The notes under the pieces were generated by a model. That model searched no databases, was not told the DNA's origin, and saw only the letters and a list, made by a program, of their open reading frames with translations. A program made the translations under genes and the position numbers. 48,671 bases of DNA from a virus: positions 1 through 48,671 of IMG/VR virus record IMGVR_UViG_3300020454_000020. One strand, written 5' to 3'. This document shows positions 1-8,025 of this stretch, one piece after another (the first letter of the stretch is position 1; each line of letters begins with the position of its first letter).

Positions 1-113
1 ATAGCACCCATAACAATGCCTAGTTCACACAGAACAACAATAAAGATTAACTTTAATGCCCACTGTCCTGTGTTAAAAAACTTTTTGATTTGTTCTGTTG
101 CGAATTTAGTCAT
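1..113 (-). CDS. small membrane protein, N-terminal fragment (runs off window)
   Basis: An ATG at 113 opens a reading frame that stays open to the window edge, giving 37 residues. The fragment starts MTKFATEQIKKFF and then has a hydrophobic stretch (ALKLIFIVVLCELGIVMGA) that looks like a membrane segment. The start overlaps the stop of the preceding gene as TAATG, a coupling arrangement used throughout this genome. The C-terminus lies outside the window and I do not recognise the family. Confidence 0.6.
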   Translation of the reverse strand, partial: MTKFATEQIKKFFNTGQWALKLIFIVVLCELGIVMGA

Positions 114-412
114 TAGTCTCTTTGCCTCCAGTCTTTAGGTCTATCCTGTCTAAACCAGTCTACAATATCTTCAGGATCTGTGAACCCCTTTTTATGTTTA
201 CTTGAATCGGGGTTTCCAATATTCAAGTTATTCAGAAAAGAGTCGTTTGGATTCGTTGCCAACCTCCTTGCTGTTTGCAACATCCCTCTTGCTGATGTAT
301 TTGTTTTTCCTAATTTTTCTGCCCAAATCATATCTTCCAAACTAACTTCCATGCCTGCTGCAATACTCTTACAAATTTCCTGTAAGCGGAGACGATACTG
401 GGTTGATAACAT
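113..412 (-). CDS. hypothetical phage protein, 99 aa
   Basis: A small soluble protein. The N-terminal half is predicted helical (MLSTQYRLRLQEICKSIAAG) and the C-terminus is charged and rich in Asp, Arg and Trp (ending DWRQRD). There is no membrane segment and no recognisable catalytic motif. It sits between the DUF1825-like gene and a small membrane gene and overlaps the next start by TAATG, so it is probably co-transcribed with gp59. Function unknown; it is real on the grounds of tight packing and coding direction. Confidence 0.65.
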   Translation of the reverse strand: MLSTQYRLRLQEICKSIAAGMEVSLEDMIWAEKLGKTNTSARGMLQTARRLATNPNDSFLNNLNIGNPDSSKHKKGFTDPEDIVDWFRQDRPKDWRQRD

Positions 413-434
413 ACACTAATGAGTAATATTATTA

Positions 435-764
435 TTATGTATGCAATTTATCAGACAAATTCTCTAGTGTCTGTCTCATATTATTGAAAACTGTGTTCAT
501 ATTAACGTTTTTGAATCCCATGGCAGCAGAAGTCATTTGAATTTTATCTTTCATTTGTTTTGCTTCAGGATCATCTGATAATGATAACCTTGTCCACATG
601 ACTTCTTGTTTATCAATTAGTGATATGAGTTTTTTCATATGATCTTTCTTCTCTTCATCAGTCATTGATGGAAATCTCATGATGATTGCATAAAGGTCTT
701 TCTGTGTGTCAAATATATCCTGCATTTCTTCTTGAATGATTTGTGATCTGAAGAATTTACTCAT
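435..764 (-). CDS. DUF1825-like cyanophage protein
   Basis: A 109-residue, largely helical protein. It resembles the DUF1825 family shared by cyanobacteria and cyanomyoviruses: an N-terminal FRSQIIQEEMQDIFDTQKD segment, a central TRLSLSDDPEAKQMK segment and a C-terminal VFNNMRQTLENL segment. The identification is from memory of the family pattern, not a search. The biochemical role of the family is unknown; its occurrence supports a cyanobacterial host. It overlaps the end of gp59 by 8 bases and is probably translated from the same message. Confidence 0.75.
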   Translation of the reverse strand: MSKFFRSQIIQEEMQDIFDTQKDLYAIIMRFPSMTDEEKKDHMKKLISLIDKQEVMWTRLSLSDDPEAKQMKDKIQMTSAAMGFKNVNMNTVFNNMRQTLENLSDKLHT

Positions 765-1341
765 ACAGTTGTTCCTTTAGGTGAGTTTTGTATTTGAATA
801 TATCAATATTTAGAAACGGTGAATACTTATACATTTTCATACTAATTTTCTCCCATACAGGGTCAGTCAAAGTCTTATCAAAGTTCTTCTTATATCCAAA
901 CACCCTATCTAAAATTATCATATTCTCAATACTCAATTCATCTCTTAGATGGCACTTGAGTATGTGTGGGTGACCTTTACCTGTGAACCACTCTGCAAAA
1001 GGAACCTTACACAATTCATCCATCTCTTGAGTAAACTTATAATATAAACTCTGCTGTCTCTTCTGCCATGCTGAATAGGTTGTATCACCTGTCCTAGCAA
1101 TCGTACCTATCCAAAGACTCTGAGGATCAGTTGACTCTACAAAATTAGCAACAAAGAATTGTTTGACCTCTTCATCAGGATACTTTCTTGAGGTTTTTTC
1201 AAAAAAATATCTATCCTTTCTCTTATAAAATGAATCTATACTAGCATTAGTCTTACCACCATACTGAAAGTAATCATACTTTTCTCTGGTGAAGTGACTC
1301 TTCATCGCAAGATATATTTTATAAGTGTCAAAGGGAGTCAT
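757..1341 (-). CDS. 59: gp59-like DNA helicase loader
   Basis: Resembles T4 gp59, which loads the replicative helicase gp41 onto gp32-coated forks. The N-terminal part (TPFDTYKIYLAMKSHF, KYDYFQYGG) and the block KRKDRYFFEKTSRKY follow the T4 pattern of VYKLYLMIKQH and KRRDKYFFQKLSEKY. The segment LWIGTI matches the T4 AWIGDI region, and the C-terminal helical region is similar in layout. An in-frame ATG also exists at 1368, but the start at 1341 (MTPFDTYK) puts the conserved region at the N-terminus and leaves a 14-base overlap with the upstream glycosyltransferase. Length is about 194 residues against 217 in T4. In T4, gene 33 lies next to 59; here a five-gene sugar cassette separates them. 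Confidence 0.85.
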   Translation of the reverse strand: MTPFDTYKIYLAMKSHFTREKYDYFQYGGKTNASIDSFYKRKDRYFFEKTSRKYPDEEVKQFFVANFVESTDPQSLWIGTIARTGDTTYSAWQKRQQSLYYKFTQEMDELCKVPFAEWFTGKGHPHILKCHLRDELSIENMIILDRVFGYKKNFDKTLTDPVWEKISMKMYKYSPFLNIDIFKYKTHLKEQLYE

Positions 1342-2080
1342 TCCATATCTTGTATAGGATGTGATCATGATCTAGTTCGTGTACTTCAGGTTCTTGATGG
1401 AACGAACAAACAGAATACTCTGGCATGAATTTGAGATAAGGTATCTCACCACCATCCCAAAAGTGTTCTGGTTCTGATCCCTCTCTGTAAGAATAAAAAA
1501 CATCTGGTAGGAATTCAAAATCAGAAAAATGATTTTGATTTAGATAGGGATCTATTCCTTTATACATCCTAACATGCTTTTGCCAATTTGGTATATACTT
1601 TTCGTAAATGAACTTGATATCTCTCCAAACAACAGTGTCTGTATTGAATGAAAAAGCAGGTTTCTTATCTGTGTGATTTCTCTTCACCCAATCAGGTGAC
1701 TTCCACTTGCAAGGTGAAACTGCAAAATTAGTTTCAAAATCTAGTATGGGTGTGATGTCACCTTGAATGATTACATCAAGATCAAAAAATATTTTCTTAT
1801 CATACTTATCTAACTCTTCACGAGCAAATAGTTCTAATTTATTCCATGCTGGCCACCAAGAATGTATACCTATACGCATCCTCTTAGGTTCTCTCCACTT
1901 GGATGAGTCTTTTACTAGAGGTTGCATATCATATACAATTACATTGGGATCTATGCCAGAAGGATTATCTGTAAAGCATATGAAATCATCATCACTATAT
2001 TTTCTTACTGCATTATATAATTTGTTGACATAGATAGAAGGATATTTTTTCCCTATCTTTGCACAGGTAATACAATTCAT
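1328..2080 (-). CDS. glycosyltransferase (GT-A, DxD type)
   Basis: A 250-residue protein starting MNCITCAKIGKKYPSIYVNKLY. The segment KIFFDLDVIIQGDITPIL contains a DxD motif typical of metal-dependent GT-A glycosyltransferases, followed by a SFNTDTVVWR block seen in GT8-like enzymes, where an acceptor-side Asp follows. It probably transfers a sugar from a nucleotide donor onto a surface or virion glycan; donor and acceptor cannot be told. The start overlaps the stop of the deacetylase-like gene (ATGA), so it is the last gene of a coupled five-gene cassette placed directly before gp59. Confidence 0.75.
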   Translation of the reverse strand: MNCITCAKIGKKYPSIYVNKLYNAVRKYSDDDFICFTDNPSGIDPNVIVYDMQPLVKDSSKWREPKRMRIGIHSWWPAWNKLELFAREELDKYDKKIFFDLDVIIQGDITPILDFETNFAVSPCKWKSPDWVKRNHTDKKPAFSFNTDTVVWRDIKFIYEKYIPNWQKHVRMYKGIDPYLNQNHFSDFEFLPDVFYSYREGSEPEHFWDGGEIPYLKFMPEYSVCSFHQEPEVHELDHDHILYKIWNDSL

Positions 2081-2766
2081 TTATAGTGAGTGCATTCAGA
2101 ATGTAAAGTATCAATAAATTGTTCTGAATGTTCCTCCTTTATGTTGTCCCAATGATTTGTCTCTTTATCAGACCACTCATCAACATGAGTGTTTAGTTGT
2201 ATTTTTTTATGATAAGTATAAGGATCACCATAGTTCCACTGGTGTCTACTGTCAGCGATGTACCTAATATGAATTGGGAGACGGTGATACTCAAAGAAAC
2301 TAGGTCCGTACATATTCAACATCCCACCAATAAAATCTGTTCTATTTTCTAACACCCAACTAGGTGGTCTATGAAAACTAAATCTATCACAATGCATTTC
2401 TAAACCATCTTCAAAAATTCTTCTTTGTGATTGTAGTTCTTTTTCTAATGATCTCCAATCCCATACGTCACCTACGTACACATGTAATCCTATCTTTGCA
2501 CCAAGTATCCTAAGATTTTTTATCAATTGTTTATTACGAGCAGAGAATATATTGTATGCATTTGATCTAACTTGAAAAACATAACTTGCAGATACTCCAT
2601 AGAACTTTTCAATCTTTGCTAATTCAAATGCTCTGTTAGGAATAAATTCCACATCATGTCTAAGCACTGTCCACTCATCTTTCTTCAATGATTCATAGAA
2701 ATCACACACCCTATCCTTATGGTGTTTGATTATTTTTCTGTACTCTTGAAGGGTAAAGTCACTCAT
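2077..2766 (-). CDS. polysaccharide deacetylase-like protein
   Basis: The segment VLRHDVEFIPNRAFELAKIE carries an RHDVE motif like the metal-binding HD of NodB-type carbohydrate esterases (CE4-related), in the divergent form often found in surface-polysaccharide clusters. Later, IGLHVYVGDVW and FSFHRPPSW supply histidines consistent with a metal-site H-x-H region and an FHRP block. The likely role is N- or O-deacetylation of a sugar, as an inference from family. It overlaps the dehydrogenase-like gene upstream by 8 bases and the glycosyltransferase downstream by 4. Confidence 0.65.
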   Translation of the reverse strand: MSDFTLQEYRKIIKHHKDRVCDFYESLKKDEWTVLRHDVEFIPNRAFELAKIEKFYGVSASYVFQVRSNAYNIFSARNKQLIKNLRILGAKIGLHVYVGDVWDWRSLEKELQSQRRIFEDGLEMHCDRFSFHRPPSWVLENRTDFIGGMLNMYGPSFFEYHRLPIHIRYIADSRHQWNYGDPYTYHKKIQLNTHVDEWSDKETNHWDNIKEEHSEQFIDTLHSECTHYK

Positions 2767-3484
2767 AATCTAACAGTCCATCTATTAATTTTGTTCTTGG
2801 TAACAATTTAGCATTAGGAATAACACAATGTCCACCTATCTTATCGGTAGGATAGAGAACAGGTCTAACAACATTGAGTTTACCCAGTTTTGTATAACCT
2901 TCATTGTATGTATTATTATATTTTGTCATAACCTCCATGAAATCTAAATTATGTTCATCACATAATTTTTTCATGTCAGACGTAAATGCTATACACAATC
3001 CATAGTAGGTAGTGTCTGCTAATTTTGAAAGTTCTGTTGTCTTAGCATCCTTACATATATGTGTTTCTATTCCTAAAGTTTTTAGATGTCCTGAGTATGC
3101 TTCGGCAAGTTGTTCATTGCCACCAATAAATTTTACAAAGGTTTTCAAACCTTCATAAAGATTTGGATGCACTCCTCTTACAGGTGAGTGTAAAAATTTA
3201 TGTCCAAATTTTTCTGTTGTTCCTACTGGAACAGTTGAATGTATAACAGTATACCAATTTGGAGTTGGCAAATCCTTTACCACTGATACAAAATCTTCAC
3301 CGTATGGTATACAAACATTCAATATATCTACGTTAGATATATCATCCATCTTACCCTGATCTGGGTCGTAGATAAGAATTTTATCAAAATCAAACCAAGA
3401 CTCTGAAGTATCAGTTTCAAAATACAATTTTGCTACTGCTTGACCAACTTGACCATACCCAACAATACCAATTTTCATAATCAT
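2759..3484 (-). CDS. short UDP-glucose/GDP-mannose dehydrogenase-like protein
   Basis: The N-terminus has a Rossmann NAD-binding glycine motif (GIVGYGQVGQAVA, about residues 6-18), then HSTVPVGTT and a late KIGGHCVIP block. In UDP-sugar 6-dehydrogenases these are the dinucleotide-binding, middle, and catalytic-Cys (GGxC) regions. At 241 residues it is much shorter than the usual 390-450, lacking the C-terminal UDP-binding domain, so its substrate may differ. It starts at an ATGA overlap with the radical SAM stop. A second in-frame ATG lies two codons downstream. Confidence 0.7.
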   Translation of the reverse strand: MIMKIGIVGYGQVGQAVAKLYFETDTSESWFDFDKILIYDPDQGKMDDISNVDILNVCIPYGEDFVSVVKDLPTPNWYTVIHSTVPVGTTEKFGHKFLHSPVRGVHPNLYEGLKTFVKFIGGNEQLAEAYSGHLKTLGIETHICKDAKTTELSKLADTTYYGLCIAFTSDMKKLCDEHNLDFMEVMTKYNNTYNEGYTKLGKLNVVRPVLYPTDKIGGHCVIPNAKLLPRTKLIDGLLDYE

Positions 3485-4632
3485 ATAATAAGTTCTGGAA
3501 AAACTTTAGTGTAGTCTGTCTTATTTACTTGGTCTAATGCCCTGAGATATCTTAACAATTCCTCCCATCTGTCTTGCCAATCTTCTACATTTGCAGATAA
3601 AGCACTCTCTAATTCTGTGTTTATATACATGGGCAGAAGTTGTTCTCTTATTTTTGGATGAAGTGAATCAATCCTACATGGTCTAGGTTCTAAAATATTA
3701 TTAATAGTGTATGAGAGACCCTCACTTTTCATCCATTCTATAGTCTTATGAAGAGACAAAATTGATAAAGATGAGGCACATACGTTTGCCCAAACTCTAG
3801 CATGTTTCTTTATCTTATAATAATTTTCTAAGTTTGATTCCCAGTTTGATCCAAATCTTATATAATCATTCTGCTCTCCCAACCCTTCTAATGACCAATT
3901 GATATCACAACTCTTGAATTTTTTTATGTAATCAAAAATATGATTTCCCTTCCACTCTAGTTTTGTAAGATTTGTATGGTACTTTAGTATAATATTTTTT
4001 GCCTGATCAATTTCAATTAGAGCATTCAAGATTTCATAATGTTTAGGCATGATAAATGGTTCACCACCAATGATGTATATCTTTTGAATTCTTGATGCTA
4101 ATTTTTTTATATCTTCTGTGACATTATAATTGAAACCACCATGTTTCATTTCATCAGTCAACTTATCATACTCTAACATCTCACCAAACTCAGGATCTAT
4201 TTCAATTAATTTTTCAGTCTGTTTTATTCTTGAACTTGAGTCTTTTATCCTACACATATAACATGATAAATTACATGCATTACCAAATAATCTCAACTTT
4301 ACTTCTATAACTCTACCCAATGGTTCTTTCCATTGAGGATCTCTCATACCTTTTCTACCTTCTTTCTCTTCGTAAATACAATTTGCACAAACTTTTTCAA
4401 TAAGAGGAGTTGTTTCACCACCTCTCATATCAGATCTTAATTGTTTCATATAATCTGAATAGAAAAATTCAGACGGTGGAACTTCACTCACTTTTGGTGC
4501 AGGAAAATCTGATTTAGCACCGTGCCAACATCCATTGTGAGGGTGATCTACAGTTGCCATACAGCAAGGCATATAGACACCATAAGAATCACTAAACAAT
4601 TGTTTCCATGGATATGTGCAAAAAACACTCAT
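3481..4632 (-). CDS. radical SAM enzyme (first copy), next to NodU-type carbamoyltransferase
   Basis: A 383-residue protein with the radical SAM cluster motif CNLSCYMC (Cys120, 124, 127), which binds the [4Fe-4S] cluster that cleaves S-adenosylmethionine. A later YIIGGEPFI follows the family's GGEP segment. The N-terminus carries extra cysteines (CTYPWK, MPCC, and VCANC near residue 82) that could bind a second cluster, as in SPASM/twitch proteins, but placed N-terminally. Substrate unknown. The start is an ATGA overlap with the carbamoyltransferase stop, so the two are translated in succession. The same pairing recurs at 8021-10287. Confidence 0.85.
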   Translation of the reverse strand: MSVFCTYPWKQLFSDSYGVYMPCCMATVDHPHNGCWHGAKSDFPAPKVSEVPPSEFFYSDYMKQLRSDMRGGETTPLIEKVCANCIYEEKEGRKGMRDPQWKEPLGRVIEVKLRLFGNACNLSCYMCRIKDSSSRIKQTEKLIEIDPEFGEMLEYDKLTDEMKHGGFNYNVTEDIKKLASRIQKIYIIGGEPFIMPKHYEILNALIEIDQAKNIILKYHTNLTKLEWKGNHIFDYIKKFKSCDINWSLEGLGEQNDYIRFGSNWESNLENYYKIKKHARVWANVCASSLSILSLHKTIEWMKSEGLSYTINNILEPRPCRIDSLHPKIREQLLPMYINTELESALSANVEDWQDRWEELLRYLRALDQVNKTDYTKVFPELII

Positions 4633-6071
4633 GTCAAATTACCTATGAACAATGCATCAAGACCCGGAACATCGGCATCCTCTAGTCTCCCTGCAATTGG
4701 TTTGCCACCAATATTCAAGGATGTATTGAGAAGAATGGGACAACCAGTTTTCTTTTCAAAAGCACTTATTAATTTGTAGTATATAGGATTCGATTCGTAT
4801 GTGACAGTTTGATGTCTGCATGTACCGTCAACATGTGTGATAGGATCTAGTCCTGATTGTTTTACTTTTGCATTATATAACATATATGGAGAGTCTTCAA
4901 TGTCAAAATACTCTCCTGCTTTCTCCCTCAATACTGATGCTCCAAAGGGTCTCCACCATTCTCTTTTTTTGACACGAGTGTTCAAAATATCTTTACCATT
5001 TTTGATCATTGGATTCATTAGTATACTTCTATTACCTAGTGCCCTAGGTCCTATCTCACCATGCCCTTGATACCACCCAATAATTTTACCCTGTGCTAAT
5101 AGTTCTGCTGCTTGTTCAATAGTTTCATCATATACCTCCTCCGGAGCATAGTCATCTTGACAGTATGGAAACTTACCCATATCAAAGTCATGTCCTACAG
5201 CATATCTGAGTGCACCAATACTGAGACCACCATCATATACATGAGGTAGTATGTCTATATCGTAAGTCTTTCTTAGTTCGGTGTTGATGACTGTGTTCAA
5301 CATCACACCACCGGAGCAAGAAATCTTCTTATCTGTATCAAATACCTTAAAATATTCTAATTGTATTAGTTCACATGCCTTATGCACAGTTGCCACAAAG
5401 TCTTGGAACTTTGAATCTTTACTGTCAACACCTCTATGCATCCACTCACCACAGAGATCGAGAATATTATCTTGATTGATCTGCCTTGCTAATTCTATAT
5501 CAGGTGTGCCATATGCCTGCAGTCCCATGACCTTACCGGGAAAGTCTACTTCCATACCTTTGAAGTCCATAGCATATCCAACATATGATAAGAATTTACC
5601 AATAGATAGATCTTTATATCTTTTCTGTCCATCAGAAGTTATTGTCAGACCAGTATTTCTACCTGATCCCCAACCATCAAAGGCAGCATGCTGTGAACAA
5701 TCGGATAAGGCAGAATGTATATGTGCAGTGTGATGATCGATACAAATTCTATCACCCTCTATAATATAATCTTCATCGTTATATGGTTTCCTTACTCTCT
5801 CATTAAATCCTATATGGTCAAAAAATTTGGCGAATTTTTTTTGCCCTTTTTTGTAAACAAAAAGTCGATTTTCCCCTGAGTCAGTGTACACAACCTTTGA
5901 ATCTTTCTCATCAATACCCCACTCATCTAGCACAGACTTGAACCATTTATCATCTGCTTTATGATGTTTGATTCCGAAGGCACGTTCACTTTTTCTATAC
6001 CTGAACCTACCATCAATTAATGCAGCGATACTTGTATCATGACGGGCACCACCTATGCCAATAAAATTCAT
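4629..6071 (-). CDS. NodU/CmcH-type O-carbamoyltransferase, full length
   Basis: The 480-residue protein has the family's normal domain order. The N-terminal Kae1-like domain holds the metal-binding HHTAH (residues 113-117), FPGKVMGLQAYG (177-188) and SGGVMLN (253-259). The C-terminal domain holds EIGPRALGNRSI (339-350) and the later LNTSLNIGGKPI. NodU-type enzymes use carbamoyl phosphate and ATP to make a carbamoyl adenylate and pass the carbamoyl group to a hydroxyl of a sugar or antibiotic. The target here is unknown. It begins 1 base after the end of gp33 and is followed by the radical SAM gene with a 4-base overlap. Confidence 0.9.
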   Translation of the reverse strand: MNFIGIGGARHDTSIAALIDGRFRYRKSERAFGIKHHKADDKWFKSVLDEWGIDEKDSKVVYTDSGENRLFVYKKGQKKFAKFFDHIGFNERVRKPYNDEDYIIEGDRICIDHHTAHIHSALSDCSQHAAFDGWGSGRNTGLTITSDGQKRYKDLSIGKFLSYVGYAMDFKGMEVDFPGKVMGLQAYGTPDIELARQINQDNILDLCGEWMHRGVDSKDSKFQDFVATVHKACELIQLEYFKVFDTDKKISCSGGVMLNTVINTELRKTYDIDILPHVYDGGLSIGALRYAVGHDFDMGKFPYCQDDYAPEEVYDETIEQAAELLAQGKIIGWYQGHGEIGPRALGNRSILMNPMIKNGKDILNTRVKKREWWRPFGASVLREKAGEYFDIEDSPYMLYNAKVKQSGLDPITHVDGTCRHQTVTYESNPIYYKLISAFEKKTGCPILLNTSLNIGGKPIAGRLEDADVPGLDALFIGNLT

Positions 6072-6072
6072 C

Positions 6073-6336
6073 TCAGATAGAGAATTTTGCTTTAGAAGTT
6101 CTTTTTAAGTAGTTTAGATTGATAGCATTACACTTTAACTTTTCCTTTAGTGGTTTGGATATAAGTTTGTTTATATTGTCGATCTCAATATGATTCTCTT
6201 CACAATAGTGACAGATTGCTTCGATATAATTCATCGACTCATTCTCCTTGACAAGTTTCTCGATCTCCATAGCAAACTTCTCTGAACATAAGAAGTTCTT
6301 TTTGAGCATCTCTTTGACTTCACTTTTGGATTTCAT
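6073..6336 (-). CDS. 33: gp33-like late transcription co-activator
   Basis: An 87-residue protein. The segment MEIEKLVKENESMNYIEAICHYCEENHIEID, read in parts, follows T4 gp33 (IEKMVEEFGMSYLEAT, FLEENSIPE), and KLISKPLKEKLKCNAI follows the T4 KFIPSGIIEKIQSEAI region. In T4, gp33 binds the RNA polymerase beta-flap and links the late sigma factor gp55 to the sliding clamp gp45, allowing late transcription. It overlaps the nuclease gene by 17 bases. In T4 it is followed by gene 59; here the carbamoyltransferase cassette is inserted immediately downstream. Confidence 0.8.
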   Translation of the reverse strand: MKSKSEVKEMLKKNFLCSEKFAMEIEKLVKENESMNYIEAICHYCEENHIEIDNINKLISKPLKEKLKCNAINLNYLKRTSKAKFSI

Positions 6337-6988
6337 TTAGTTTTTCCTCGACAAATAATTGGATGTACTGGACAAGTTTTTTCATATACTTCATTTTATC
6401 ATACTCTTCGTAAACTTTCACCTCTCCGTTGGCACATGTCATAAGAATAACAAGTTTCTTGACGGGTATATCTGTAATCTCATAGAACATACAAGCATAT
6501 GCTGCTGCTTGTACAAAATAGTTCTCGATCCAATCAACAGGTTTAGGTTTCTCTGCAGTTTTGAAGTCAATGATTGCAAGTTCTCCTTTATATTCTGCAA
6601 TACAATCAACTGTTCCTGCTACTCCTAATTCTCTACTGTATAAAGATTTCTCTAATGCATAGATGTTATCTATATTTTTCAATTCTTTTTTTGCTTGAGT
6701 GAATAGCATCTTGGTGCTAGGGTTGTCTAACACAACCTCCTCATTAAGTAAGAAGTTTTCTATCAATTCGTGAGTTTTTGTACCACGATTAGTTGCTCTC
6801 TTAGTGATTCTGTTTGCTTCCTCCTCACCAACTCTTGCTCTCCACTTCTTGAAAATCCCTCGATTCCAATATGATGTAACAGATGTGATGGATACCATCG
6901 GTCTATCATCAACCGAATAATACCGAACACCATCAATATTCTTCCTTGATAGTGCAGGAAGATCACACTCTACATGATTAAACATCAA
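6320..6988 (-). CDS. PD-(D/E)XK nuclease (RecB/Cas4-like exonuclease)
   Basis: A 222-residue protein. The core motif is GTVDCIAEYKGELAIIDFKT: Asp128 followed by Asp141-Phe-Lys143, the D...DxK arrangement of RecB-type nucleases. An upstream TKTHELIENFL segment could supply the first acidic residue. An AAYACMFYE helix after the core matches the family's QxxxY helix in placement. The likely role is DNA end processing or host DNA degradation. It sits between phoH and gp33 and overlaps both by 11-17 bases. No Cys cluster is seen, so a Cas4-type Fe-S centre is unlikely. Confidence 0.8.
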   Translation of the reverse strand: MMFNHVECDLPALSRKNIDGVRYYSVDDRPMVSITSVTSYWNRGIFKKWRARVGEEEANRITKRATNRGTKTHELIENFLLNEEVVLDNPSTKMLFTQAKKELKNIDNIYALEKSLYSRELGVAGTVDCIAEYKGELAIIDFKTAEKPKPVDWIENYFVQAAAYACMFYEITDIPVKKLVILMTCANGEVKVYEEYDKMKYMKKLVQYIQLFVEEKLNEIQK

Positions 6989-7739
6989 TACTCATTGCTA
7001 GTTTGTTGAGAATATAACTCTTGACTAATCCTGATCTTACTATATCCTCAATACCAAATTCAATAGAATCAAATTCGGGCATTGCTGAAAGTATTTTCAT
7101 AAAGTCAAGGATACCATTTTTCTCATTTGTTTTTACAAGGTCGGTTTGTGCAGCGTCACCACAGAAGTGGATCTTACAGTTTTCTCCTACTCTTGTTATT
7201 ATACTATCTAACTCATGAAAATTCAAGTTCTGACACTCATCAACAATCATGATGCAATCATCTAGTGTTGTGCCTCTGACAAAACTGGTTGACCAAAACT
7301 TGACACTCTCCTGTGTCTTGAGATTACCCCACAACATTTCAAAATCACTATCTGTAGGTAACTCAAACATATACTTGACCATATTCTTATATGGTATCTG
7401 ATATAATGCTGCCTTGTCATCATGATCACCGGGTAGGAAACCAATCTCTCTTGTGGATACTAAAGATCTTACTATTACAATTCTATTATATGGTGTAATA
7501 GGATTGAGAACTTCTTTGAGGGCATGATATAAAATAACAAAAGTTTTACCAGTTCCTGCCACTCCATACGTGTATACATTCTTACCCTCATCGAGTGATG
7601 CAAATAGTTTTTTCTGATTCTCGGTCAATGCCTCGATCGGAATCATCATGTCAGCGTTGTATGGTTTTTTCCTTCTCAGTTGTTTAGCAGTCATACCAAC
7701 CCCAACTTGATTGGAAGTTTTCTTTTTTCTAGTAGGCAT
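6978..7739 (-). CDS. phoH: PhoH-like ATPase
   Basis: A 253-residue P-loop protein with Walker A GVAGTGKT (59-66) and Walker B IMIVDECQN (163-171), followed by HFCGDAAQTD (a sensor-like block). This layout is the PhoH family, very common in marine phages, and often called a phosphate-stress gene although its function in phages is not settled; RNA-related ATPase activity has been proposed. The N-terminus is basic. It shares a TAATG junction with the upstream small gene and overlaps the nuclease by 11 bases. Confidence 0.92.
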   Translation of the reverse strand: MPTRKKKTSNQVGVGMTAKQLRRKKPYNADMMIPIEALTENQKKLFASLDEGKNVYTYGVAGTGKTFVILYHALKEVLNPITPYNRIVIVRSLVSTREIGFLPGDHDDKAALYQIPYKNMVKYMFELPTDSDFEMLWGNLKTQESVKFWSTSFVRGTTLDDCIMIVDECQNLNFHELDSIITRVGENCKIHFCGDAAQTDLVKTNEKNGILDFMKILSAMPEFDSIEFGIEDIVRSGLVKSYILNKLAMSIDV

Positions 7740-7990
7740 TAGAAATGTGTAATCTTTTGAGGTTTTACTTTTGAACCGGGCATTGACCCAACTCTTGAGA
7801 GAACTTCATTCCATCCACCATCTGTTTTACTGTATACGTCACCTGTAGAACTGACAGTTCCACCTGTTCCTTGTGACCAATCTTTATCCCAGTCTGGATT
7901 CTCCTTTCTCCACTCGTCATACTTTTTCATAGACATGTTGAGTTCTTTAGTTTCTCCAGTCTTCAAATTTTTTACAGGATAAGTTGGCAT
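7739..7990 (-). CDS. small conserved phage protein, 83 aa (FmdB-like N-terminus)
   Basis: The protein begins MPTYPVKNLKTGETKE, resembling the MPTYEYRN...GE start of FmdB-type putative regulatory proteins, but it has none of the zinc-binding cysteines of that family. The middle is rich in Trp, Lys and Asp, and the end (GSKVKPQKITHF) is basic. A late-type promoter motif lies about 30 bases upstream of the start, overlapping the end of the radical SAM gene. Function unknown. Confidence 0.65.
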   Translation of the reverse strand: MPTYPVKNLKTGETKELNMSMKKYDEWRKENPDWDKDWSQGTGGTVSSTGDVYSKTDGGWNEVLSRVGSMPGSKVKPQKITHF

Positions 7991-8017
7991 GATAATAAGA
8001 TTTTGTTTAGATACGAT

Positions 8018-8025
8018 TATTTATT
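8018..8025 (-). promoter_or_regulatory. T4-type late promoter motif (AATAAATA)
   Basis: The minus strand reads AATAAATA, matching the NATAAATA late promoter pattern of T4-like cyanophages, about 28 bases upstream of the ATG at 7990. It overlaps the stop codon of the radical SAM gene. The motif is short and AT-rich, so chance matches are expected in this genome; its placement in a gap in front of a start is the supporting fact. Confidence 0.45.
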
